64,000 nucleotides of DNA from DASSUW01 sp963774155 (lineage in GTDB: Bacteria > Actinomycetota > Thermoleophilia > Solirubrobacterales > Solirubrobacteraceae), in the NCBI GenBank assembly GCA_963774155.1, contig CAVZDW010000008.1, forward strand, positions 744,001-808,000, written 5' to 3'. Under the pieces are notes generated by a model. It did not search any database. It was not told the origin of the DNA and was given only the letters and a program-made list of their open reading frames with translations. Below, one piece after another: positions 7,730 to 16,105 of this stretch (its first letter is position 1; each line of letters begins with the position of its first letter). Made by a program: the position numbers and the translations under genes.

Positions 7730-9886
7730 ATGGCAACCCGTCTTTTCAAGCTCGGAGGCTGGGCTTTCGAGCATCGCTGGCGCGTCGTCGCCATCTGGGC
7801 GGTGGTGCTGCTGGCAGTGATCGGCAGCGCCATGGCCTTCGGCGGCAAGACCAACGACAAGTTCTCGGTCCCCGGGACCGAGTCGCAGGAGGCGCAGGCG
7901 CTCCTGGAGCAGAAGTACCCGGCGGCGTCCGGCACGTACGCCCGCCTCGTCTTCGCGGCGCCCGAGGGTGAGAAGCTCACGGACGCCGAGAACAAGGCCG
8001 CGGTCGAGGCCAGCCTGGCCAAGGCCACCGAGGCCAAGGACGTCTCCGCGGTCAGCAACCCCTACGAGACCAAGGCGATCACCGCCGACGGGCGCATCGG
8101 CTTCGCCGACGTGATCTACCCCGTCCCCGCGGACAAGATCGACGATCCCGCCCGCGAGGAGCTGGAGGCGTCCGCGACGCCGGCCGAGGAGGCCGGCCTC
8201 CAGACCGAGTTCGGCGGCGGCCTCGTCGCCGACGAGTCGCACACCAACTCCGAGAGCCTCGGGATGATGGTCGGCTACCTGGTGCTGGCGATCACGCTCG
8301 GCTCCCTGCTCGCCGCCGGGCTGCCGCTGCTGACGGCCATCATCGGCGTGGGCATCGGCCTCGTCGGCCTCCAGGCCCTCACCGACGTCATCGAGGTGTC
8401 GGAGACGGCCCCGATCCTGGCCACGATGCTCGGTCTCGCCGTGGGCATCGACTACGCGCTGTTCATCCTCACCCGCTACCGCTCGAACCTGCATGACGGC
8501 ATGGACGGGAAGGACGCGGCCGCACACGCCACGGCCACGGCCGGCAGTGCGGTGGTGTTCGCCGGCGCGACCGTCGTCATCGCGCTGGTCGGGCTGCTCG
8601 TCGTCAACATCCCGTTCCTGACCGTGATGGGCATGGCGGCCGCCGGCACCGTGTCGATCGCCGTCCTCATCGCCCTGACCCTGCTGCCCGCGATCCTCGG
8701 CTTCGCCGGCCATCGCGTCGCTCGCGGCAACCGCTTCGTCAACTGGCGCCCGCGGCGTCGTGCCGAGGGCGCGGACACGATGAGCGTCCGCTGGGCGAAG
8801 TTCGTCACGCGGCGGCCGCTGGTCACCGTGGTCCTGGGCGTCGCGCTGCTCGGCGGCATCGCCGTCCCGGCGACGCACATGGAGCTCGGCCTGCCGGACG
8901 CCGGCTCCGATCCGGCCGGCTCGACCGAGCGGCAGGCGTACGACCTGCTCGAGCAGGGCTTCGGCCCCGGCTTCAACGGCCCGCTGACCGTCGTCGTCGA
9001 CGCGCCGAACCTGCCCGCCTCCGAGCAGGAGCGCGTCGCGGGTGCCGTGTCCGAGGGTCTCGCGGAGTTCGACGGCGTCGCCGCCGTCTCGAAGCCGTCG
9101 CAGAACGAGGCGGGCGACCTCACGGTCGTTCAGGTCACGCCCACGAGCGGTCCCAGCACGCAGGAGACCCGTGACCTCGTCACGCACCTCCGCGACAAGG
9201 CCGACGAGGTCAACGCCGCGACCGGCATCGACGCCTACGTCACCGGCCAGACGGCCATCAACATCGACACGGCCGACCGGCTGAACGCGTCGCTCGTGAA
9301 GTACATCCTGGTCGTCGTCGGGCTCGCCCTGGTCCTGCTGACGGTCGTGTTCCGCTCGATCCTCGTGCCGATCAAGGCCGCGCTCGGCTTCCTGCTGAGC
9401 ATCGCCGCCTCGCTCGGGCTGGTGGTCTGGGTGTTCCAGGACGGCAACCTCGCCGACGTGTTCGGCGTGTCGCAGGCCGGCCCGATCCTCAGCTTCCTCC
9501 CGATCCTGCTGATCGGCATCCTGTTCGGCCTGGCCATGGACTACGAGGTCTTCCTCGTGTCACGGATGCGCGAGCACTTCGTGAAGACCGGCCGGGCGAA
9601 GGAGTCGGTGATCGCCGGCTACGGAGCCAGCGGGCGGGTCGTGACGGCCGCCGCGATCATCATGACCGCCGTCTTCGCGGCGTTCATCCTGGCCCCGGAC
9701 CCGATCACCAAGTCGATCGGCCTCTCGCTCGCCTTCGGCGTGCTGGCCGACGCGTTCATCGTGCGCATGACGATGGTGCCGGCGGTGATGGCGCTGCTCG
9801 GCAAGCGGGCGTGGTGGATGCCCAAGCGGCTCGGCCGCGTGCTCCCCGAGATCGACATCGAGGGGGAGTCGCTGGCGAAGGCCTAG
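7730..9886 (+). CDS. MMPL-family RND transporter
   Basis: 718 aa with the two-fold MMPL architecture: a TM helix at about residues 15-37, a periplasmic loop, a block of TM helices at about 175-340, then a second half with the same order. Signature proton-relay segments are GLAVGIDYALFILTRYR and GLAMDYEVFLVSRMRE. Such proteins export lipids, siderophores or drugs using proton motive force. AAGGAGAGG is spaced 9 nt from the ATG. It lies downstream of the LAL regulator on the same strand, about 290 nt away. The substrate cannot be assigned. Confidence 0.92.
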   Translation: MATRLFKLGGWAFEHRWRVVAIWAVVLLAVIGSAMAFGGKTNDKFSVPGTESQEAQALLEQKYPAASGTYARLVFAAPEGEKLTDAENKAAVEASLAKATEAKDVSAVSNPYETKAITADGRIGFADVIYPVPADKIDDPAREELEASATPAEEAGLQTEFGGGLVADESHTNSESLGMMVGYLVLAITLGSLLAAGLPLLTAIIGVGIGLVGLQALTDVIEVSETAPILATMLGLAVGIDYALFILTRYRSNLHDGMDGKDAAAHATATAGSAVVFAGATVVIALVGLLVVNIPFLTVMGMAAAGTVSIAVLIALTLLPAILGFAGHRVARGNRFVNWRPRRRAEGADTMSVRWAKFVTRRPLVTVVLGVALLGGIAVPATHMELGLPDAGSDPAGSTERQAYDLLEQGFGPGFNGPLTVVVDAPNLPASEQERVAGAVSEGLAEFDGVAAVSKPSQNEAGDLTVVQVTPTSGPSTQETRDLVTHLRDKADEVNAATGIDAYVTGQTAINIDTADRLNASLVKYILVVVGLALVLLTVVFRSILVPIKAALGFLLSIAASLGLVVWVFQDGNLADVFGVSQAGPILSFLPILLIGILFGLAMDYEVFLVSRMREHFVKTGRAKESVIAGYGASGRVVTAAAIIMTAVFAAFILAPDPITKSIGLSLAFGVLADAFIVRMTMVPAVMALLGKRAWWMPKRLGRVLPEIDIEGESLAKA

Positions 9887-10641
9887 TAGAGGGCGCTCGC
9901 GAGCTTGCGCCGTGACTCGCGAGCCAGGGGGTGTTCGACGCCGAGGTCGTCGAGCACCCCCACCACGGCGCGCCGCAGGTCCTCGCGGCGGTCGTCGCCA
10001 TTGGCGGCGATCGCCGCGATCAGCGTGTCCAGGCCCTGCTCGGTGTTCCCGGCGTCGAGCTCGCCGAAGGCCTGGCGCAGCTCGGGGTCGGCCTCGAGCC
10101 TGATGCGGGCGGCGAGGCCGTCGGCCGCGAAGGAGCCGGCGACGTTGCCGAGCACCTCGAGCGCCTCGTCGGTGTCGCCGCGCTCGTGCAGGATGCGGGC
10201 GAGGGGAACGGCGGCGTCGGCGCGGCCGGGCTCCAGCGCGAGGGCGCTGCGGAGCGCCGCCTCGTCGCCGGCCTCGACCAGCGCGTCGGCCTCGGAGGGG
10301 AGCAGCGCGTCGATGAACTGCTCGACGTTGCGGGGCGGCTGGGCGCCGACGAACTCGGAGACGAGCTTGCCGTCCTTGAAGGCCTTGACGGCCGGGATGC
10401 CCTGGATCTGGAAGGCGGCGGCGAGGCGCTGGTTGGCGTCGGTGTCGAGCTTGGCCAGCGCGACCTTGCCCTCGCGCTCGGTCACGAGCTTCTCCAGCAC
10501 GGGGGTGAGCTGGCGGCACGGTCCGCACCATTCGGCCCAGAAGTCGACGACCACCGGCATCTCGTGGGAGCGCTCGATGACGTCCTGCTCGAAGGTGGCC
10601 TCGGTGGTGTCGATGATCACGTCAACGAGAATAGAACGCAT
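9883..10641 (-). CDS. Thioredoxin-TPR protein (YbbN/CnoX-like)
   Basis: 252 aa from ATG 10641, or 245 aa from GTG 10620, which directly precedes IIDTTEATFEQDV. The N-terminal thioredoxin domain has an intact WCGPC site (WAEWCGPCRQLTP). The C-terminal ~130 residues are TPR-like helices (ALALEPGRADAAVPLARIL, DTDEALEVLG). YbbN/CnoX-type proteins are cytosolic holdases working with chaperonin and thioredoxin partners. The ATG at 10639-10641 overlaps the start codon of the divergent alpha/beta hydrolase gene (CATG). It converges with the MMPL gene, the stop codons overlapping. Confidence 0.88.
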   Translation of the reverse strand: MRSILVDVIIDTTEATFEQDVIERSHEMPVVVDFWAEWCGPCRQLTPVLEKLVTEREGKVALAKLDTDANQRLAAAFQIQGIPAVKAFKDGKLVSEFVGAQPPRNVEQFIDALLPSEADALVEAGDEAALRSALALEPGRADAAVPLARILHERGDTDEALEVLGNVAGSFAADGLAARIRLEADPELRQAFGELDAGNTEQGLDTLIAAIAANGDDRREDLRRAVVGVLDDLGVEHPLARESRRKLASALY

Positions 10642-11431
10642 GGGCGAGTTCAAAATCGGCGGCCTCGCGGGCGAGGAGGCGGGAGAGGGCATTCCCGTCG
10701 TCCTCCTGCACGGCCTGACCGCGACACGGCGCTACGTGGTCATGGGATCCAAGAACCTCGAGCGCGGCGGGCATCGCGTGGTCATGTACGACGCGCGCGG
10801 GCACGGCCGGTCCGATCCGGCGCCGTCGTACGGCTACGAGGAGCTGTCCGGCGACCTGCTGGCCGTGCTCGACGACCGGGGGATCGACCGCGCGGTGCTG
10901 GCCGGCGCGTCGATGGGCGGGCACACGGCGCTGCGCTTCGCCCTCGAGCACCCTGAGCGGGCAGCCGCGCTCGTCCTGATCACGCCGGCCTTCGACCCGG
11001 ACGACCGTGAGCGCGGGCTCGAGCGCTGGGACGCACTGGCAGAGGGCCTGCGCACGGGCGGCGTGGACGGCTTCCTCGAGGCCTACGGCGAGCCGCGCGT
11101 GCCGGAGGCGTTCCGCGACACGGTCAAGACCGTCCTCCGGCAGCGCCTGTCGGCCCACGAGCACCCGGAGGCGCTGGCCGACGCCGTGGAGCAGGTCCCG
11201 CGCTCGACGGTCTTCTCCTCGTGGGACGACCTCGCGGCCCTGGACCTGCCGGTCACGGTCGTGGCGAGCCGCGACGAGGCCGATCCCGAGCACGCGTACG
11301 CGACGGGCGAGCGCTACGCGGAGGCGATCCCGGGCGCCGAGCTGGTGAGCGAGGAGCCGGGGAAGTCGCCGCTGGCCTGGCAGGGCGGGCAGCTGTCCCA
11401 CGTGATCGCCGGGACCGCCGAGCGCGTCTAG
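10640..11431 (+). CDS. Alpha/beta-fold hydrolase
   Basis: 263 aa. The order is HG oxyanion motif (VVLLHGLTAT), DARGHGRSD, nucleophile elbow GASMGG (Ser ~91), and a late HVI segment with the likely catalytic histidine. The C-terminal third is the usual cap plus core end. The substrate is unknown; esterase, lactonase or C-C hydrolase are all possible. The start ATG at 10640 overlaps the divergent thioredoxin-TPR ATG by two bases. The stop TAG overlaps the convergent phosphatase stop (CTAG at 11428-11431). Confidence 0.85.
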   Translation: MGEFKIGGLAGEEAGEGIPVVLLHGLTATRRYVVMGSKNLERGGHRVVMYDARGHGRSDPAPSYGYEELSGDLLAVLDDRGIDRAVLAGASMGGHTALRFALEHPERAAALVLITPAFDPDDRERGLERWDALAEGLRTGGVDGFLEAYGEPRVPEAFRDTVKTVLRQRLSAHEHPEALADAVEQVPRSTVFSSWDDLAALDLPVTVVASRDEADPEHAYATGERYAEAIPGAELVSEEPGKSPLAWQGGQLSHVIAGTAERV

Positions 11432-12060
11432 GCCGTTCGCTCGAGGAGCCGCGCGCGCAGGTCGGTGGGCACGAGGACGTCGAGGTCCAGCGACTCGAGC
11501 GTGCGCAGCAGCTCCGCGCGGGCGGTCGTGCCCGCGCGCTCCAGCCCGGTCGTGATCGCGGCGGCGTCCGGGTGCGCGCCCGCGCCGAGCTCGTAGTCGG
11601 CGGCGATGTCCTCGGGCGCGACGCCGACGAGCGCCAGCACGAGCATGGCGATCATCCCCGTGCGGTCGCGGCCGCCCATGCAGTGGAACAGCACGCCGCC
11701 GGGCTCCGCCGCGGCGATCGCCTCCAGGACGGCCACGCTCCGCTCCGGGAAGCGCGCCAGGTGCGGGCCGTAGTACACGGGCGTGCCGAAGCGCCAGTCG
11801 CTCGCCCACTCGTCCCAGAACTCGCGATCGGCGACGCCGTCGAGCGGCAGGTGCAGCACGGTGATCCCGTGCGGCGCGGGCGCGGCCGCGCGCTCGTCGT
11901 CGTTGCGCAGGTCGATCAGCGTCCGCACGCCGCGGTCGTGCAGCTCGGCCCAGTCCGCGTCGGAGAGGTGGTCGAGCGAGCGTGCCCGGAACAGGGCTCC
12001 CGGCCGGATCGTGCGCCCGTCGCGCAGCCGCAGCCCGCCGAGGTCGCGCCAGTCGTCCAT
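11428..12060 (-). CDS. Tyrosine-protein phosphatase (Y_phosphatase3/SIW14-like)
   Basis: 210 aa from ATG 12060, where MDDWRDLGGLRLRDGR matches the usual N-terminus. The active-site loop HCMGGRDRTGM is the CX5R signature, with Cys and Arg intact. TLIDLRND is the conserved strand before it. Enzymes of this class dephosphorylate phosphotyrosine proteins or phosphoinositides or inositol pyrophosphates; the substrate here is unknown. It is divergent from the Nudix gene with only 22 bp between start codons, centred on a 12-bp palindrome. Confidence 0.87.
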   Translation of the reverse strand: MDDWRDLGGLRLRDGRTIRPGALFRARSLDHLSDADWAELHDRGVRTLIDLRNDDERAAAPAPHGITVLHLPLDGVADREFWDEWASDWRFGTPVYYGPHLARFPERSVAVLEAIAAAEPGGVLFHCMGGRDRTGMIAMLVLALVGVAPEDIAADYELGAGAHPDAAAITTGLERAGTTARAELLRTLESLDLDVLVPTDLRARLLERTA

Positions 12061-12065
12061 CGCCC

Positions 12066-12077
12066 CCGGTATACCGG
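12066..12077. promoter_or_regulatory. Palindromic bidirectional -10 candidate (ccggtataccgg)
   Basis: This is a perfect 12-bp palindrome in the 22-bp gap between the phosphatase and Nudix genes. It presents TATACC to both strands, each 7 nt before the respective ATG. Symmetric -10 elements can drive divergent transcription; here both mRNAs would be leaderless. Sequence-based inference only. Confidence 0.45.
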
Positions 12078-12082
12078 AAGGC

Positions 12083-12490
12083 ATGCGCGTGATCGCCGCC
12101 GCGGTGCTCGGGCCGGCGGGCCTGCTGCTCGTCAGCAAGCGGGCGGCGCCCGAGGTCTTCTACCTGCCCGGCGGCAAGCCCGAGCCGGGGGAGGAGCCGC
12201 TCGCGTGCCTGGCGCGGGAGATCGACGAGGAGCTCGGCGTCACCGTCGAGGAGGCCGAGCCGTTCGCCGAGGTCCGCGCCCCCGCCGCGCTCGAGGGCGT
12301 CGAGATGTGGATGACCGTCTTCCTCGCGCGGCTGGCCGGCGTCCCCGAGCCGGCGGCCGAGATCGCCGCGCTGCGCTGGTGGCCGGCCGAGCCGGCCCCG
12401 ATCCTCGCTCCGGCGGTCAGGGACTGCGTCATCCCGCGGCTCCAGGCCGCGGGCCGGCTCAGAGCGTCTCGACCGCGGCCTCGATGGTGA
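12083..12490 (+). CDS. Nudix hydrolase
   Basis: 135 aa from ATG 12083. The Nudix box is complete: GGKPEPGEEPLACLAREIDE followed by ELGV, giving GX5EX7REUXEEXGU. Family members hydrolyse nucleoside diphosphates linked to another moiety. The short length and absence of extra domains suggest a MutT/ADP-ribose-type housecleaning enzyme, but the substrate cannot be read. The last ~32 bp overlap the 3' end of the convergent ParB-like gene, and the final arginine-rich residues (SRPRPRW) may be non-essential. Confidence 0.88.
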   Translation: MRVIAAAVLGPAGLLLVSKRAAPEVFYLPGGKPEPGEEPLACLAREIDEELGVTVEEAEPFAEVRAPAALEGVEMWMTVFLARLAGVPEPAAEIAALRWWPAEPAPILAPAVRDCVIPRLQAAGRLRASRPRPRW

Positions 12491-12893
12491 GGGCGCCGCG
12501 CGCCTTCGCCACCGACACGCGGTGATGCCCGTCGCGCACGGCGTAGGCGCCCCCGACGCAGACGACCGAGATCGGCGGCAGCACCGTGCCGCGGTGCTCG
12601 GCCAGCCAGACGCGCTGCCAGCGCGTGCGGGCGCTCGCGGCCGGCCGGAAGGCGCAGTCGAACGTGGTCGCCCGGCTCGGCTCGACCGTGCCGGAGATCG
12701 CGTCGAGCGGGATCTCGCGCACCGTCGGCCGGCCGACGCGCCGGAACGTGCGCTCGTCGTACACGGGCAGCCGCCCGCCGGACTGGCGCCGCAGCCGCCG
12801 CGCGAGCGAGGCGCGGCGGCGAGCGCGAGCCTGGCGGGAGAAGGCCCGCTCGGCGTCCATGGAGTTCGATCCAGTGAGCAGCATGGACTCCAT
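12459..12893 (-). CDS. ParB/Srx-fold-like protein of unknown function
   Basis: 144 aa from ATG 12893, or 133 aa from ATG 12860. The N-terminal ~40 residues are arginine-rich (RRRASLARRLRRQSGG). The C-terminal half has LPPISVVCVGGAYAVRDGHH followed by RVSVAKARG, the DGHHR-type motif of the ParB/sulfiredoxin fold. Small free-standing proteins of this kind are common in actinobacteria and uncharacterised. It is not a chromosome-partitioning ParB: there is no HTH and no ParA neighbour. Its 3' end overlaps the Nudix gene. Confidence 0.7.
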   Translation of the reverse strand: MESMLLTGSNSMDAERAFSRQARARRRASLARRLRRQSGGRLPVYDERTFRRVGRPTVREIPLDAISGTVEPSRATTFDCAFRPAASARTRWQRVWLAEHRGTVLPPISVVCVGGAYAVRDGHHRVSVAKARGALTIEAAVETL

Positions 12894-12894
12894 G
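12858..12894. promoter_or_regulatory. 8-bp inverted repeat at the ParB-like gene start
   Basis: The arms catggagt (12858-12865) and actccatg (12887-12894) are perfect inverted copies 21 bp apart, each containing one of the two candidate ATG codons. It could be an operator or an mRNA hairpin hiding a start. Weak evidence. Confidence 0.3.
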
Positions 12895-12953
12895 ATGGAG
12901 CCCGCTCGAGCCCCTTACATCGGCAGGATGGAGCGATCTGAGGACTCGAACCC

Positions 12954-14120
12954 TTACCCCCGGTCGGACCACCCCTTACGGCCGAGATCGATGCGCAGAA
13001 CCTGGCCGTCTGCGGCCTCGGTCGCGTGTATGGAGACGTAGAGCTCGCCACGCCGGCCGACGTCGATCCCGCCCGGGTGCGGCAGCGTCCCGACGGGCAG
13101 GTCGAGCTTGCGCTTGCCCCATCGCGTGACCGCGTAGATCGCGCCTTCGGTACCCGGACCCAGCAGCGAGTCGCTGTCGATCTCGAGCACGTAGAGCGTG
13201 CCGTCCTTGCCGAAGGCGAGGTCCATGAGGTTCGTGAACCCGCTCGCGTACGTCGTGTACCTCCCCGTCCGCGGATCGACGCGGAACACCTTGGCGGCGC
13301 CGACCGGGAACGGGAAGCCGGTGAGCTGGCTCATGTAGTACGCGCCATCCGGGCCCTTGACCACGCCGGTGGGCACGGTCTGCATCGGCACATCAGGCCC
13401 GCCGAAGGGGTTCGGCGTCGGGGTGTTCGGGAACACCGCCAGCGCCTCGAGCCGGTTCCACCAGGTCGAGCGGACGAGGTCGTTGCCGCCCGCGTCGGCC
13501 ACCACGAGCCGCCCGCGGTCGATCAGCAGGTCGACCGGGTTGCTGTCCACCGGGTTGTCGAAGATCCCGTCGGGATTGACGCGGTTCTCGAACGCCCAGA
13601 CGTCGGCCACGAGCTGCGCCCGGCCGAAGCCGCTTGAGCTTGAGCACGGTCCCGTAGAGCCGCGAGATCGGGTCCTCGGCGACGAGCGTCGGGATCGCGC
13701 AGGACGGGCTCGTCGGCTGCCGCGCGTCGGGCCGGTCGGACCGCCGTTCGTGACGTACACGTCGCGGCCGTCGACGTACACGCCGTGCGGGCCGATCGCG
13801 CTGTCGCCGGTCGCGGGCGCGAACGACGCCAGGCCCTCGAGCACGCGCTCCTGCCGGTGCCGGCCGATCTTCGTGACGGCGCCGGTCGCGCCGGTGCACG
13901 CGAAGCCCTCAGCGCTGTCGAAGCACGACTTGGCCGTCGCGTGGTCACCACCCCGGCCCGCTTCGGCGACGTAGACGTCACCGTCCTTCGCGACCGCGAC
14001 ATGGCGCGGGTTGTCGAGGCCGTCGGCGATCACGTCCACGTCGATCCCGTGGGCGCTCGCCGGGGCGGCGATGGCCAGCGTCGTCAATGCGACGAGGGGC
14101 AGATACCTGCGCGTGCGCAT
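12954..14120 (-). pseudogene. ScyD/ScyE-type secreted beta-propeller protein with two compensating frameshifts
   Basis: 388 codons from ATG 14120, which has a strong AAGGAGG upstream. The signal peptide is MRTRRYLPLVALTTLAIAAP, cleaved at about ASAHG. Beta-propeller repeats follow (GDVYVAEAGRGGDH, GPHGVYVDGRDVYVTNGG, GPDGAYYMSQLTGFPFPVGA, DGTLYVLEIDSDS). Between about 13635 and 13730 the main frame reads arginine/serine-rich nonsense. The alternative frame there reads PTLVAEDPISRLYGTVLKLK, exactly what the propeller should contain. A one-base loss followed by a one-base gain thus scrambles about 32 residues and restores frame. It could be sequencing error, decay or a tolerated change. The function of the intact family is unknown. 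Confidence 0.75.
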
Positions 14121-14167
14121 CGAGTCCTCCTTGGAAGGGGTCGGACCGACCCTCTCACACGCGCGCC

Positions 14168-14623
14168 CTAGCTGTACGGGTTCCCGTAGGCGACCGTCCT
14201 CCTCGGGTCGCCCTCCTTGGTCCCGTCGGCGTCCCGCTCCGAGACGAAGATCCCGACGTAGTTCAGGACGCGGTTGCCTCTCCAGTCGAAGGTGAAGTGG
14301 TCGGGGCCGCCAACGGTGTCGCACTTCTGCTTGTCCCAGCCGTTGTACACCTCCCAGGTCCCGTTCCGGAAGTAGAGCTGGACGTCGATGTAGGCGCCGA
14401 GCCCATCGGCCGGGCAGACGTCGTCGATGGTGACCTCGCCGGTCACCCTGCGGGCGCTGTGGAACGTGACGTGGCCCCAGCCGTGGGCGTGGCCTTCGGT
14501 CACCGACTTCCCCGTGCGGAGGTTGAAGTTGTTCCGGTCGGCCGCTTGGGCGGCGGGCGCGAGCGCGAGGAGCACGCACGTCGTGATGAGCGCTGCGAGG
14601 GATCGGGGCATGACCGGTCTCAT
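14168..14623 (-). CDS. Secreted hypothetical protein
   Basis: 151 aa from ATG 14623, or 147 aa from ATG 14611. The signal peptide is LAALITTCVLLALAPAAQAA. The mature part is rich in aromatic and glycine residues (GHAHGWGHVTFHSARRVTG, YNGWDKQKCDTVGGPDHFTF) with two cysteines (DDVCPAD, KQKCDTV) that may form a disulfide. I recognise no family. It lies upstream of the beta-propeller gene on the same strand with a 47-nt gap, so both could be exported from one operon. Confidence 0.72.
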   Translation of the reverse strand: MRPVMPRSLAALITTCVLLALAPAAQAADRNNFNLRTGKSVTEGHAHGWGHVTFHSARRVTGEVTIDDVCPADGLGAYIDVQLYFRNGTWEVYNGWDKQKCDTVGGPDHFTFDWRGNRVLNYVGIFVSERDADGTKEGDPRRTVAYGNPYS

Positions 14624-14655
14624 ATCCTGACCGTTGATGGTCCAAACTCAGCGCG

Positions 14656-15042
14656 ATGACCGGATATAGCGGCACGCCGTTGCCGCAGAAGCTCGGGATC
14701 AAGGCCGGGCATCGGGTGCTGGTGCTCGGGGCGCCCGAGTCGTTCGAGCTCGAGGGCGTGACGCCGATCCGGTCGCTGCGCGGGAAGGCCGACGTGATCG
14801 TGTCGTTCCACACGGAGCGCCGGGATCTCGAGCGGCGGATGCCGAAGCTGCGGGCCGCCATGGACCCCGCCGCGGGGCTGTGGATCGCGTGGCCCAAGCG
14901 CGCCTCGAAGGCCCCGACCGACCTGACCGAGGACGTCGTGCGGGAGCTGGCACTCGCCAACGTGCTCGTCGACAACAAGGTCGCCGCGCTGGACGAAAAG
15001 TGGTCCGGACTTCGTCTAGTGATCAGGCTTCGCGATCGCTAG
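14656..15042 (+). CDS. DUF3052 family protein
   Basis: 128 aa. The N-terminus MTGYSGTPLPQKLGIKAGHR and the central GLWIAWPKRASK segment are typical of DUF3052, a small cytosolic actinobacterial family of unknown function. Length is normal. It is followed after 10 nt by the M48 protease gene on the same strand; a separate -10-like hexamer in its last codons may serve that gene. Confidence 0.85.
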   Translation: MTGYSGTPLPQKLGIKAGHRVLVLGAPESFELEGVTPIRSLRGKADVIVSFHTERRDLERRMPKLRAAMDPAAGLWIAWPKRASKAPTDLTEDVVRELALANVLVDNKVAALDEKWSGLRLVIRLRDR

Positions 15043-15052
15043 CTTGATCCGC

Positions 15053-16081
15053 ATGACGGATCTGCCAGAGGACCAGCGCCTGAAGGACATCTCGCCGAAG
15101 GCGTACGAGCATCCAGCCGATCGCGCGGCCACCGCTGCGCTCCAGTCCATACCCATGCTCGACGTGGTGGTGCGCAAGCTGATCGAGTTCGGCTACGAGC
15201 GCGCGCTGCGTCAGATCTTCCTGGCCGGCTCGGTCCGCCTCGGGTCCGAGCAACTTCCCGCGGCCTGGGCCGCGCACCGCGCGGCCTGCGCCCGGCTCGA
15301 CCTCGAGGTGCCCGGGCTCTGGCTCACCCAGTACCCGGTGACCAACGCGGCGGCGATCGGCGCCGACCAGCCGATGGTGCTGCTCAACTCGCGCACCGTC
15401 GAGGTGCTCGACGAGGAGGAGCTGCGGACGGTGCTCGGCCACGAGGCCGGCCACATCCTCTCCAACCACGTGCTCTACCGCACGGCGCTGATGATCCTGC
15501 TGTCGATCGGCACGCGCGGGCTTCCGACGCTCGCCGGCCTGCCGCTGATCGCCGTCCGCATGGCGCTGCTCGAGTGGTTCCGCGCCGCCGAGCTGAGCGC
15601 CGACCGCGCGGCCACGCTGGTCAACCGCGACCCGCGGATCACCTCGCGCACGCTGATGGTCATGGCCGGTGGAACGGCCTCGCGCAAGCTCAACCTCGAG
15701 GCCTTCCTCCGGCAGGTCAACGAGTACGAGGAGTGGGAGCCCGGCTGGGACAAGTTCAGCCGCCTGCGCATCGAGCTCGGCCAGACCCACGCGTTCCCGG
15801 TCCGGCGCGTGTCCGAGATCATGAAGTGGGTCCGCGCCGGCGAGTACGACCGCATCATCGGCGGCGAGTACGTCCGCCGCGGCGACCCGGTCGACCCTCG
15901 CTACGAGGCCGGCGACGCCGTCGAGTTCTACGCCGAGCGCTTCCGCAGCTTCTTCCGCGACGCCGGAGCCGGGGTGGAGAACACCGCCGAGAAGATCGGC
16001 CCGGCCGTCGAGAAGGCCGGCGTCGTCGTCGGCGACGCCGCCGAGAAGCTCGCCGACTGGCTGCGCGACCGCCGCGAGTAG
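15053..16081 (+). CDS. M48-family zinc metallopeptidase
   Basis: 342 aa from ATG 15053; a TTG at 15044 would add three residues. The zinc-binding HEAGH motif (GHEAGHILSNH) lies near residue 135. A hydrophobic pair of segments follows (TALMILLSIGTRGLPTLAG), then ELSADRAA supplies the third ligand. HtpX-like enzymes of this family degrade membrane or misfolded proteins. The C-terminal ~50 residues (ENTAEKIGPAVEKAGVVVGD) are an amphipathic, repeat-like tail not typical of the core. TAGCTT at 15040-15045 lies 7 nt before the ATG. Confidence 0.88.
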   Translation: MTDLPEDQRLKDISPKAYEHPADRAATAALQSIPMLDVVVRKLIEFGYERALRQIFLAGSVRLGSEQLPAAWAAHRAACARLDLEVPGLWLTQYPVTNAAAIGADQPMVLLNSRTVEVLDEEELRTVLGHEAGHILSNHVLYRTALMILLSIGTRGLPTLAGLPLIAVRMALLEWFRAAELSADRAATLVNRDPRITSRTLMVMAGGTASRKLNLEAFLRQVNEYEEWEPGWDKFSRLRIELGQTHAFPVRRVSEIMKWVRAGEYDRIIGGEYVRRGDPVDPRYEAGDAVEFYAERFRSFFRDAGAGVENTAEKIGPAVEKAGVVVGDAAEKLADWLRDRRE

Positions 16082-16105
16082 CGACGGCCGCGCTGTCGCC
16101 CCGGC

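Noticed and set aside
12927..12956. tRNA 3'-end-like string on the minus strand (ggttcgagtcctcag...cgctcca)
   Set aside because: The T-loop TTCGAGT is present but its stem does not pair, the CCA is misplaced by one, and no D or anticodon arm or matching 5' acceptor lies upstream. At most an old attachment-site remnant; no integrase is nearby.
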